Below the pieces are notes generated by a model. It did no database searches. It saw nothing but the letters and a program-made list of their open reading frames with translations, and was not told the DNA's origin. A program made the position numbers and the translations under genes. A stretch of 64,000 nt of DNA from 66-474 sp035695065 (GTDB lineage: Bacteria; Pseudomonadota; Gammaproteobacteria; Xanthomonadales; Rhodanobacteraceae), in contig DASSEW010000003.1 in NCBI GenBank assembly GCA_035695065.1, forward strand, positions 1 to 64,000, written 5' to 3'. Within the stretch, counting starts at the first letter, position 1, and every line of letters begins with the position of its first letter. This document shows positions 20,020-29,200 of this stretch, in pieces.

Positions 20020-20811
20020 TCAGCCCAGCGTAAACGCGTCCGCATCCATCCACGCCGGAAACCGCTCGCGGTGCGCGATCAGGTCGGCACCGGACAGCGT
20101 GGTCGTGGTGACCAGTTCCTGGTCGCTGTCTTCCGACAGCGGCGCGCCGAGGAAATCCAGCACCGCGCTGCCACCGGAATATTCATGGCCGTTGCCGTCC
20201 ACGCCGGCGCGGTTGACGCCCGCGCAGTAACTCAGGTTCTCGATCGCGCGTGCGCGCAGCAGCGTGCTCCATGCATATGCGCGCGGTGACGGCCAGTTGG
20301 CGACGTACACCAGCAGGTCGTAGTCGAACCCATTCTGCGGATCGTGGCGGTTGCGCGAAAACACCGGGAAACGCAGGTCGTAGCAGACCAGCGGGCAGAT
20401 CCTCCAGCCGCGCCATTCCACGACCAGCCGCTCGCGACCGGGCGCGTAGCGCTTGTGCTCGTCGGCGTAGCGGAACAGGTGGCGCTTGTCGTAATGCTTC
20501 ACCTCCCCGTCCGGCGTCACGAATAGCAGGCGATTGAAGACATCATTGTCTACGCGCAACTGCACGCTTCCGGTGATCGCCGCGTCCAGTGCCTTCGATT
20601 GCTCGCGCAGCCAGGCCACGGTCGGGCCGTCCATGGTTTCCGCGTGTGCGATCGCCTCGTTGGAAAAACCGCTGGTGAAGGTTTCCGGCAGCACGATCAG
20701 GTCGGTGCGGCCGTGCAGCGGCGCGATCAGCGAACCGTAGTGCTCGCGGTTGCCGGCCGGATCATGCCAGCGGGTATTGCCTTGCACCAACGAGATATTC
20801 AAAGGTTGCAT
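20020..20811 (-). CDS. Omega-amidase / nitrilase-family amidohydrolase (YafV/Nit2-like)
   Basis: 263 residues from the ATG giving MQPLNISLVQGNTRW. Nitrilase-superfamily triad visible: Glu in VLPETFTSGF, Lys in HYDKRHLF, and the nucleophile Cys in PLVCYDLRFPVF. The motif NWPSPRAYAWSTLLRARAIEN is typical of YafV. Omega-amidase hydrolyses the 2-oxoglutaramate (or 2-oxosuccinamate) left by glutamine or asparagine transamination. It lies 70 bp downstream of a glutamine/methionine-type aminotransferase on the same strand, which fits that role. Confidence 0.9.
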   Translation of the reverse strand: MQPLNISLVQGNTRWHDPAGNREHYGSLIAPLHGRTDLIVLPETFTSGFSNEAIAHAETMDGPTVAWLREQSKALDAAITGSVQLRVDNDVFNRLLFVTPDGEVKHYDKRHLFRYADEHKRYAPGRERLVVEWRGWRICPLVCYDLRFPVFSRNRHDPQNGFDYDLLVYVANWPSPRAYAWSTLLRARAIENLSYCAGVNRAGVDGNGHEYSGGSAVLDFLGAPLSEDSDQELVTTTTLSGADLIAHRERFPAWMDADAFTLG

Positions 20812-20824
20812 GGGAGCGCCATTC

Positions 20825-20875
20825 GTAGGGCGGGCACCGCCCGCCTGCATCCAGAGCGGACACTGTCCGCCCTAC
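20825..20875. repeat. GTAGGGCGGGCA...TGTCCGCCCTAC repeat
   Basis: Two short hairpins (GGCGGGCACCGCCCGCC and GCGGACACTGTCCGC) framed by GTAGGGCGG and CCGCCCTAC. One of about seven related units in the window. It sits between the aminotransferase and the omega-amidase. Confidence 0.75.
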
Positions 20876-20881
20876 TTGCGG

Positions 20882-22027
20882 CTATAGCTTGCATAGACGT
20901 TCCGCCGCCGCGACCAGCGTTTCATCATTCTTGGCGAAGCAAAACCGCACCAGCCTGGCATCCGGCGCGGCATCGTAGAATGCCGACACTGGGATCGCCG
21001 CCACGCCCGCCTCGCGCACCAGCCATTCGCAGAAATTCAAATCGTCGGTGTCGCGGATCGCCGAATAGTCGGCGAGCTGGAAATAACTTCCCGCCACGTG
21101 CGGCAACTTGAAGCGCGAGCCCGCCAGCAATTCGCGGAAGCGGTCGCGCTTGGCCTGGTAGAACGGCGAGAGGTCCGCCACGTGCTGTGGATCGTTCTCC
21201 ATCACGTCAGCGAACGCCCATTGCGCGGGCTGGAACGTGCAGAAGGTCAGGTACTGGTGCACCTTGCGGAACTCGGCGGTGAGCAGCTTCGGCGCCACGC
21301 AGTAGCCGACCTTCCAGCCGGTGCAATGCCAGGTCTTGCCGAACGAACTGATCACCATGCTGCGCTCGGCCAGCTCCGGCTTCCGCAGCACGCTCATGTG
21401 TTGCGCGCCGTCGTAGACGATGTGCTCGTAGACTTCGTCGGAGAGCACCAGCAGCCAGTGTTGCGTCACGATTTCGGCCAGCGCGTCCAGGTCCGATTGC
21501 GCGAAAATCGCGCCGGAAGGATTGTGCGGCGAATTGACCATGATCAGCCGCGTCTTTGGCGTAACCGCATCGCGCACGCGCTGCCAGTCCACGCTGAAAT
21601 CGGGCAGCCGCAACGGCACGTGCACCGCCTGCCCGCCGGCCAGTTCGATCGCCGGCTCGTAGCAGTCGTAGCACGGATCCAGCACGATCACCTCGTCGCC
21701 CGCATGCACCGTCGCCGCGATCGCGGCGAAGATCGCCTCGGTCGCACCAGAGGTGACGGTCACTTCGGTATCGGCGCTGACGCGGCGGCCGTAATAGCGC
21801 TCGGTCGCCAGCGCGATCTGCTCGCGCAATTTCGCGATGCCGCTCATGGGCGCGTACTGGTTGCGACCTTCGTTCATTGCGCGCACCAGCGCATCGCGCA
21901 GGTTCTGCGGCGGCTCGAAATCGGGGAAGCCCTGCCCAAGGTTCACCGCCTTGTGTTCCAGCGCAAGCTGGCTCATCACGGTGAAAATGGTCGTTCCCAC
22001 TTTCGGCAATTTCGTTTCAATTTGCAT
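20882..22027 (-). CDS. Pyridoxal-phosphate aminotransferase, methionine/glutamine type (YbdL/MtnE-like)
   Basis: 381 residues from ATG 22027 (MQIETKLPKVGTTIFTVM); the long upstream frame is spurious. Fold-type I, class I/II aminotransferase: GFPDFEPP, SGATEAIFAA, VNSPHNPSG and the PLP lysine in SSFGKTWHCTGWKVGY. Sequence style matches YbdL, which uses methionine/glutamine with 2-oxo acids and serves the last step of methionine salvage. The adjacent omega-amidase supports glutamine as amino donor. Confidence 0.9.
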   Translation of the reverse strand: MQIETKLPKVGTTIFTVMSQLALEHKAVNLGQGFPDFEPPQNLRDALVRAMNEGRNQYAPMSGIAKLREQIALATERYYGRRVSADTEVTVTSGATEAIFAAIAATVHAGDEVIVLDPCYDCYEPAIELAGGQAVHVPLRLPDFSVDWQRVRDAVTPKTRLIMVNSPHNPSGAIFAQSDLDALAEIVTQHWLLVLSDEVYEHIVYDGAQHMSVLRKPELAERSMVISSFGKTWHCTGWKVGYCVAPKLLTAEFRKVHQYLTFCTFQPAQWAFADVMENDPQHVADLSPFYQAKRDRFRELLAGSRFKLPHVAGSYFQLADYSAIRDTDDLNFCEWLVREAGVAAIPVSAFYDAAPDARLVRFCFAKNDETLVAAAERLCKL

Positions 22028-22071
22028 GCGCGATTCCGGCTGCAAAAAATCGCAACGATGGTAGCACGCGG

Positions 22072-23010
22072 TCAGCGCCTCTCCGCCGTTCCGGCAGGAT
22101 GCTCGAACGCTTCCACCAGGAAATCCACCAGCGCGCGCACCGCGGGCAGCATGCCGCGCCGGCTGGGATAGACGATGTGCAGGATGCCTTGCGGCAGGCC
22201 CCATTCCGGCAGCACCTGCCGGAGTCGTCCGCTGCGCAATTCCTCCACGCACGCACTCTCGGGCAACCATGCGATGCCGCTGCCGGCGAGCGCGGCTTCG
22301 ATCAGCACGCGGAACTCGCCGCAGACCAGCCGCGGTTTCACCGTGACACGTTGCGCGGCGCAGTTGCGATCGAACAATTCCCAGGCCTGGTCGCCCTCCT
22401 GTTCGAACATGCTCAGCACCGGCAACGCCGACAGGTCCTCCGGCGTTTTGGGTTCACCGTGTTGGGCCAGGAACTGCGGGCTCGCGACCAGCACGACGCG
22501 GTTGGCACCGAAGCTGCGCGCCACCAGTTGCGCATCGGTGTCCAGTTTGTCGCGCACGCGCACCGCCACGTCGAAGCCTTCCGCAATCACGTCCACGCGG
22601 CGGTTGCTGGCGAGCAGGTTCAGCCGCACGCGCGGATGGCGTTCCAGGAATTTCGGCAGCAGCGGTGCCAGCAGGCTTTGCGCGAGCGAGACCGGGCAAC
22701 TCATCCGGACCACGCCGCAGGGTTCGCCGCGCATGCTTTCCAGATCTTCGAACGCCGCGCGCGCCTCGCCGACCATGCTCTCGACATGGCGATAGAAACG
22801 CTCGCCCGCTTCGGTGACCGCGAAGCGCCGCGAGGTGCGCTGCAGCAGCCGCACGCCGAGGCGTTCCTCAAGTTGCGAGACGCGCTTGCTCAGCCGCGAC
22901 TTCGGCATGTTCAGCGCACGGCCCGCGGCCGAAAAACCGCCGTGTTCGACCACCGCGGCGAACAGGTACAGGTCGTTGAGATCCGGCACGGATTGGGGAG
23001 TCGAGGCCAC
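22072..23010 (-). CDS. LysR-family transcriptional regulator
   Basis: 312 residues, GTG start. N-terminal winged helix (LYLFAAVVEHGGFSAAGRAL, then SRLSKRVSQLEERLGVRLLQ) at about 12-70, then a periplasmic-binding-like effector domain (CPVSLAQSLLAP onward). Divergent from azoR with a 108-bp gap, the usual LysR arrangement, so azoR is the likely target. The sequence resembles LTTRs controlling quinone or azo-reductases, but the inducer is unknown. Confidence 0.92.
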   Translation of the reverse strand: MASTPQSVPDLNDLYLFAAVVEHGGFSAAGRALNMPKSRLSKRVSQLEERLGVRLLQRTSRRFAVTEAGERFYRHVESMVGEARAAFEDLESMRGEPCGVVRMSCPVSLAQSLLAPLLPKFLERHPRVRLNLLASNRRVDVIAEGFDVAVRVRDKLDTDAQLVARSFGANRVVLVASPQFLAQHGEPKTPEDLSALPVLSMFEQEGDQAWELFDRNCAAQRVTVKPRLVCGEFRVLIEAALAGSGIAWLPESACVEELRSGRLRQVLPEWGLPQGILHIVYPSRRGMLPAVRALVDFLVEAFEHPAGTAERR

Positions 23011-23118
23011 GGCGTTCTCCGCGGTGAACGATGCGTTCGAGCCGCGCCATCTTATCGAAACGCGGGCGTGTTCCTATCTTTGGATGCAGCCGATCAAGGC
23101 TTGTTGCAAGGAACTGCC

Positions 23119-23700
23119 ATGAACCTGCTGCACATCGATTCCAGCGTGCTGGGCGAGAACTCCGCTTCACGGCGCTTGAGCGCCGCCCTCGTCGCGCGCC
23201 TGCGCGCCGAACATCCCGGCTCGCACGTGAGCTACCGCGATCTCGCCGCGCAAAGCCTGCCGCACTTCACGCCGATGCTGGCCGAGAGCGATCCGTGCGC
23301 GCGCCGCAACGCCGAGGTCCTGGACGAATTCCTCGCTGCCGACGTCGTGGTGATCGGCGCGCCGATGTACAACTTCACCATCCCGAGCCAGTTGAAAGCG
23401 TGGGTGGATCGCATCCTGGTCGCCGGCAGGACGTTCCGCTACGGCGCGAACGGACCCGAAGGCCTCGCCGGCGGCAAGCGCGTGATCATCGCCTCCGCAC
23501 GCGGCGGCATTTACAGCGAAGGCGCGGCAATGGCCGTGGACTTTCAGGAGAACTATCTCCGCCACATCTTCGGCTTCATCGGCATTACGAATGTGGAATT
23601 CGTGCGCGCCGAAGGCCTGAACCTCGGCGCCGAACAGCGCGAGACATCTCTGCGGCGTGCGCATGAGTTGATCGAAGCCGGGTTGGCCGAAGCTGCCTAG
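23119..23700 (+). CDS. azoR: FMN-dependent NADH-azoreductase
   Basis: 193 residues, flavodoxin-like. MNLLHIDSSVLGENSASRRL binds the FMN phosphate, and APMYNFTIPSQLKAWVDRI and ASARGGIYSEG are AzoR landmarks. It reduces quinones and azo compounds with NADH, probably for protection against thiol and quinone stress. The ATG at 23119 has AAGGAA upstream; the long frame before it is the antisense of the LysR gene. Likely controlled by that divergent LysR protein. Confidence 0.93.
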   Translation: MNLLHIDSSVLGENSASRRLSAALVARLRAEHPGSHVSYRDLAAQSLPHFTPMLAESDPCARRNAEVLDEFLAADVVVIGAPMYNFTIPSQLKAWVDRILVAGRTFRYGANGPEGLAGGKRVIIASARGGIYSEGAAMAVDFQENYLRHIFGFIGITNVEFVRAEGLNLGAEQRETSLRRAHELIEAGLAEAA

Positions 23701-23706
23701 GCGACA

Positions 23707-26070
23707 TCAGCTGCCCGGCGCAGCGAGTACCGAGAAGTCCACGCTGTCCCAGCCGCCATCGCTCGCGAGCGCCGTGAGCGCGTGGCGACCGGGTCGGTCC
23801 AGCGTGAGCGTCACCGGGTGGTCGGAATCGCTGCGTGCCTGCAGGCGTCCGTCCAGCAGCCATTGCACCGGGCCTTGCGCGCCGAGCGCACGCAAGGTGA
23901 CGCGCAGCGGCTTGTCGGAATTGGGTGCGCGACGCAATACCGCGTCGTCGTTGAGCCCTGTGATGCGCAACACGCTCGCGCGCTCGAGCGCGTCCGGCGC
24001 GCAACCGGGCGCGAGCGGCGGCAACCCTTCCCGCTCGCGATCGTCCACGCTCAACCACGGCGTCAGCAATGCCGGCCAGCGCGCGACCACGACCGGATGT
24101 TCGCCCGCGCCGTGGCATGCGCCACTCAATCGCCTGCCCTTGGCATCCACGCGCAACACCAGCTTGCCGGAAATCCATGCACCCGGATCGCGCTCGGCGA
24201 ACGTGGGCGGCAGCGCATCGTTCAACACCCAGGCATGGCGGCGCTGGCGGCACAGTGCGGGATCGGTCGCCACCGCCGCGCCACCCAGCGGCCAGCAGAT
24301 GTCTTCCGCGCGCACGCTCGCCGGTTTCGGCGCGTGCACGCCGCCGCGCAACGGCAGCATGTCCGCGAACTGGAACAGCAGCGGCAAGGCAGTCACCGCG
24401 CCATACTGACCGGGTGATGGCGTGCCGTCCGGACGTCCGACCCAGACGCCGATGGTCCAGCGATCGTTGACGCCGATCGCCCACGCGTCGCGATAGCCGT
24501 AGCTGGTGCCTGTCTTCCACGCGAGTCCCGCGTGGTCGGTGGTGCCCGCGATCGGCGCGCCCTCCACGTCGGCCGGATTGGTCGAAAGGATGTCGCGCAC
24601 GATCCACGCCGCGCCCGGCGACATCAGGCGTCGCCGCCGCATCGGCTGATCCGGCGTGTAGCGCGGCCCGCCCGCGACGCCGGCATTGGCGAACGCGCTG
24701 TAAGCGCCGACCAGGTCGTCCAGCCGCGCAGCCGCGCCGCCCAGGATGATCGAAAGATTCGGCTTCGCTCCGTCCGGCAGTTGCAGGTCCACGCCGCCGT
24801 TGGCGAGCCGCGCGACGAAGCGTGCGGGGCCGACGCGATCCAGCACGTCCACCGCCGGCACGTTGAGCGAACGCTGCAGCGCTTCGGCCACGCTCACCGG
24901 CCCGGTGAACGCCGCGTCGAAATCGCCGGGCCGGTAACCGCCGAAATCCTGCGGCGCGTCCACCAGCAGGCTTTGCGAAGTAATCAAACCATCATCGAGC
25001 GCAAGCCCGTAAAGGAACGGCTTCAGCGTGGAACCGGGCGAGCGCGGCGCGCGCACCATGTCCACGTGGCCGGCGCGATCGGGATCGGCGAACTCGCCGG
25101 TGCCGATGTAGATGCGCGTGGCGAGCGTGGAATTCTCGATCGCCAGAACCGCGATCGAACTGCGCGGCGGCAGTCGTGCGAGGTACGCCTCGACGCGATC
25201 CTCGCCCGCGCGTTGCATGGGCGCATCGATGGTGGTGAGAATACGCCGTTCCTTCGGATACGCATCGTGCAGGCGCTGCGCGAACAATGCCGCCGTGAGC
25301 GGCGCGCGCAGCGAGCGCGCCACCACCGGCTCGATCATCGCGGCTTTGACCTGCGTCGCCGTCCACGCGTGTCGGTCGCGCATGCGCCGCAGCACCTTGT
25401 CGCGTGCGGCGCGCGCGAGATCCGGATGCCGGTCCGGACGCAGGCGGCTCGGCGACTGCGGCAGCACCGCGAGCAGCGCCGCCTCGGCGTGCGAGAGATG
25501 CGCGGAGCTCTTGCCGAGGTACGCCCACGAAGCCGCCTCCACACCTTCGATGTTGCCGCCGAACGGCGCGCGGTTGAGATAGAGATCCAGGATCTGCGAC
25601 TTGGAGAGGTGCGCTTCCAGTTGCAGCGCGCGCAGGATCTGCACGAACTTGCCACCGGCCGTGTGCGGGATCGGCTCGATGATGCGCGCGACCTGCATCG
25701 TCAGCGTCGAGCCGCCGGAAACGATGTGCCCGTGCAGCAAACCACCCAGTGCACCGCGCGCCAGCGCGTACGGGTTCACGCCGGGATGTTTCCAGAACCA
25801 GCGATCCTCGTACGTGAGCAGCGCCTGCAGGTACAGCGGCGAGACCTGTTTTACCGTGACGGGGTAACGCCACACGCCGTCGCGGTCGGCAAAGGCGCGC
25901 AGCGGCGTGCCGTCGCGCGCCAGCACCACCGTGCTGCCGCCGTCGGGCTTCGGCAGCGGAAGCGGAAACAGGCGGTCGAGGATGAAGGCGCACCCCAGCA
26001 GCAGCGCCAGGCATATCGCCGCGCCGTAGAACCATCGCCTGAGGCGTTTTCGGGAGGCCCGTGCGCTCAT
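23707..26070 (-). CDS. pbpC: Penicillin-binding protein 1C
   Basis: 787 residues; bifunctional peptidoglycan synthase of the inner membrane. Signal-anchor at about 12-31; GT51 transglycosylase with EDRWFWKHPG (catalytic E88); transpeptidase motifs SPGSTLK (active Ser347), SLN (401-403) and KTGTS (519-523). The C-terminal BiPBP_C domain (about 690-787) is specific to PBP1c. It lies downstream of the alpha-2-macroglobulin gene on the same strand, the conserved YfhM-PbpC pairing. Confidence 0.96.
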   Translation of the reverse strand: MSARASRKRLRRWFYGAAICLALLLGCAFILDRLFPLPLPKPDGGSTVVLARDGTPLRAFADRDGVWRYPVTVKQVSPLYLQALLTYEDRWFWKHPGVNPYALARGALGGLLHGHIVSGGSTLTMQVARIIEPIPHTAGGKFVQILRALQLEAHLSKSQILDLYLNRAPFGGNIEGVEAASWAYLGKSSAHLSHAEAALLAVLPQSPSRLRPDRHPDLARAARDKVLRRMRDRHAWTATQVKAAMIEPVVARSLRAPLTAALFAQRLHDAYPKERRILTTIDAPMQRAGEDRVEAYLARLPPRSSIAVLAIENSTLATRIYIGTGEFADPDRAGHVDMVRAPRSPGSTLKPFLYGLALDDGLITSQSLLVDAPQDFGGYRPGDFDAAFTGPVSVAEALQRSLNVPAVDVLDRVGPARFVARLANGGVDLQLPDGAKPNLSIILGGAAARLDDLVGAYSAFANAGVAGGPRYTPDQPMRRRRLMSPGAAWIVRDILSTNPADVEGAPIAGTTDHAGLAWKTGTSYGYRDAWAIGVNDRWTIGVWVGRPDGTPSPGQYGAVTALPLLFQFADMLPLRGGVHAPKPASVRAEDICWPLGGAAVATDPALCRQRRHAWVLNDALPPTFAERDPGAWISGKLVLRVDAKGRRLSGACHGAGEHPVVVARWPALLTPWLSVDDREREGLPPLAPGCAPDALERASVLRITGLNDDAVLRRAPNSDKPLRVTLRALGAQGPVQWLLDGRLQARSDSDHPVTLTLDRPGRHALTALASDGGWDSVDFSVLAAPGS

Positions 26071-26092
26071 TTGGAAAGAGACCCGATAAGAC

Positions 26093-26189
26093 CCTTCGAC
26101 TCCGGCCTTCGGCCTACGCTCAGGGTGAACGGCATTTTTTATACCGTTCGCGCTGAGCGTAGCTCGCGACAGCGAGCGGAGTCGAAGCG
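26093..26189. repeat. TTCGACTCCGG...CCGGAGTCGAA inverted repeat, copy 1
   Basis: The left arm (26093-26132) and right arm (26144-26189) are imperfect inverted copies of about 40-45 bp, separated by an AT-rich CATTTTTTATA. A second element with the arms in the opposite order is at 49992-50093. It sits in the 139-bp gap between the macroglobulin and pbpC. Confidence 0.8.
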
Positions 26190-26209
26190 CACTTTGTGCA
26201 GACGCTGAT

Positions 26210-29200
26210 TCAAGGCTCCACCACCGTCACCTTCGCCGGCACTGCCTTGCCGATGCCGCGCAATGCGGGCCGATACATGTCCTCGACCAGCGGCGGCGGC
26301 ACGATGTAATGGCCCGGCGTCACCGCGCGCACCAGGTAGAACAGGTGCGAGGCATCGCCGCGGCGCAGGTGCAACGCGGCGGCATAACGGTCGTCGCGAT
26401 ATTCCTCGTGCACGATGTCGGCGGCGTTGGTGTGCTGGTCCATCTCGATGCCGTCCACCACCACGCCTTCCCACATCTGCGCGCCGCTCAAGTTCAGGTT
26501 TTCGACTTCCAGGCCACCGGGCAGCAGGTCGGTGACCAGCGCGTCCGGCATGTCGTCCTTCGCCTCGATCGTAAGCTCGGCGATCAGCGTGTCGCCTTCC
26601 TTCAGCGTGTCGCCATCCCAGGGCTTGCCGTCGGTGGTGAAGTACGCGCGGCGCACGTCCACCGCGCTCACATCAGGTTGCGGCGCCTTCTGCGGAATGC
26701 CGGCGACATCCAATGATGCGAACACGGTGGCGCTGCCGCTCGGCTGCACGCTGACGCCACCCTGCAGTTCGGCAAGGCTCAGTTCGCGCGTCCACATGTG
26801 CAGGCCGGTCGGCACGGCATCGCTCTTGCCGCCGATCTTCAGCGTCGCCGCGAGCGGCGCGTCGTCGCCCGCGCCGAACGCACGCGCTACCTGCGCGATC
26901 GCGTTCTGTTCCTGGGTGCTGAGATACGACCACGACCAGTGGTAGTACGGGATCTCCTGGTGCGCCGAATGCTCGCGCACGGTGGCATTGCGCGCCCAGT
27001 CGATCAGCTTGGCGTCGTACTCGGGCTTGTTCATGCCATAGCGATGCGTCAGCGCCACCATCAGCGCTAGGTCGCGCAGGTCGGAACCGTAATCGCCCAC
27101 GTACCACGGCCGTTCCTTGTTCCAGGCGAAGGCTTCGGCGATCGCCTTCTGCGCACGGTCGTTGTCGCCCATCAGTTTCAGTGCAATGCCGAGATGCACC
27201 AGCGGCAGCGGCGCGACCAGCTTGCCGCGATCGTTGTCGAAGATCGCGCGCAACGTGCCGAGCGGCGCGCGATTCACCCGCGCCAGCACGAAGCCCGAGT
27301 AGGCCTCGTCCGCGATGCGCATGTGGTCGTGGTGCTCGTAGCTGAAGTACGGATGGCCGCCGCTGAGCAAGTCGTCGTTCAACCGCTGCAACGCTTTCTG
27401 CAGGACATCCTGCGGCACCGCGAAGCCCTCATCGCGCGCATCGAGCATGAAGTCCACCACGTACGGCGTGGTGAACGTCTCGATCGGGCTGGTGCCGCCC
27501 CAGAAACTGAAGTGTCCGTTGCTGGCCTGGAAGGAGGCGATGCGCGACAGCGCCGACTCCACCGCGGCGCGACGCGCGGCTTCCGTCGTGCTGATGCCCA
27601 GCGCCTTCGCCGTCGCCGGATCGAGGATCAGCGCGGCGTAACCCTTGCTGGTGGTCTGCTCGATGCAGCCGTACGGATAATCGAGCAGACCGCGCAATGC
27701 CGCGTTGTACGGCAGCGGCGGCAAGGTGCTGAGCGTGAGTTGCGCGCGCACCGTGGACGGGAACAGACCCGCCGCGGCATTCGTGTCCAGTTGCAGCGGC
27801 TTGCCGTTCTCGATCGCCATCGGCGTGCTGCGCTGTTGCTCAGGCCACGCCGGACGCACCGCGAGCTCGAAGTGGCGATCCACCGCGTAATCGTTCAGTT
27901 CCGCGTGGATGTCGAGCTTGGCGACCGCCGCGCCGGCTTGCGCGGTCACCGGCATCACCAGCGTGGTGCCCGCGCCATCCTTCAATGCCACCGAGCGCGT
28001 CGCATCGACAACACTGATCGGCCCGTCAGTTTTCACATTGATCTTCGCGGTGCCATCCTTGCCGGAAAGATTTTTCAGATCCAGGCTGATCTGCGCGGTA
28101 TCGCCGGCCGCCATCACGCGCGGCGTGCTGGGTTCCACCACCAGCGGCGCACGCACGATGATCGAACCGTCGGCATTGCCGAACTTGTCCGCGCTCCATG
28201 CCAGCGCGCTCAACCGCAGCGAGCCGTTGAAATCCGGCACGTCCACGCGCAGCGTCGCCCTGCCCTGTGCATCGAACGACACCGGTGCGGCAAACAGGTC
28301 TACGATCTTCACCTTCGGATTCAAGCGCGCCGCATGCGGCAGCGGCTTGGCACTCATGTCGCCGCCGTAGCGCAGCTTCGCTTCCGCGCCGTCCATCGCC
28401 TCGATGATGCGGCTGTAGAGGTCGTAGGCATCCACGCCGAGCGCGCGCTTGGCGAACATCCACGCCCACGCGTCCGGCACCGGGTAGTCGGTGATGTTGA
28501 TCACGCCCTGGTCCACCGCCGACAGCGTGACGTATGCCTGCGTGCCGGCCAGGCCCTTCGCCTGCACCGTCACGTCCAGCGGATTGCCCGGTCGCATCAT
28601 CGCCGGTGCCGACAGCGTCAGCGGGATGCGGCGGTCGTTGCGCTCCATCGCCACGTGCTCGATGCCCAGCGCACGCGCCGGCGTGGTGTGTTCGTCGGCC
28701 GCGCCGCCGCGGAACACCAGCGCGGACACATATACGTCGTGGCGCTCCCAGTCCTTCGTGACCGGGATCTCGAAGGTGCTGCCGGTCTTTGCATCAATGT
28801 CCTTCAAGTACAGAAGATGATCGGATTCCACCAGCAGCACGCCGGGACCGTCGTGCGGCGGCGTCACCGTCACTTTCATGGTGTCGCCGGCGCGGTAGCG
28901 CGCCTTGTCCAGTTGCAGCTTGACCTTGTCGGGACGCGCTTCCTTGCCGAGGTTCTCGTCGTCCCAGCTCCAGCCCGCGAAGAACGGGAACACGGTGGTG
29001 AGTTTCGTCGCGGGGTCGTAGACCTCGATGCGGTAGCCGCCCCACTCGACCGGGAACTCCACGCGCACGCGGCCGCCGGCCGCCACGTCCACGTCCTTCT
29101 CTTCGATCAACTGCAACTGTTCATGCGCATCGGACTTCCAGCCGTCGCCGTGTTCGTACAGCCAGTAGAAGTCGCGCAGCTCGCGCTGCAGGCGCACCTT

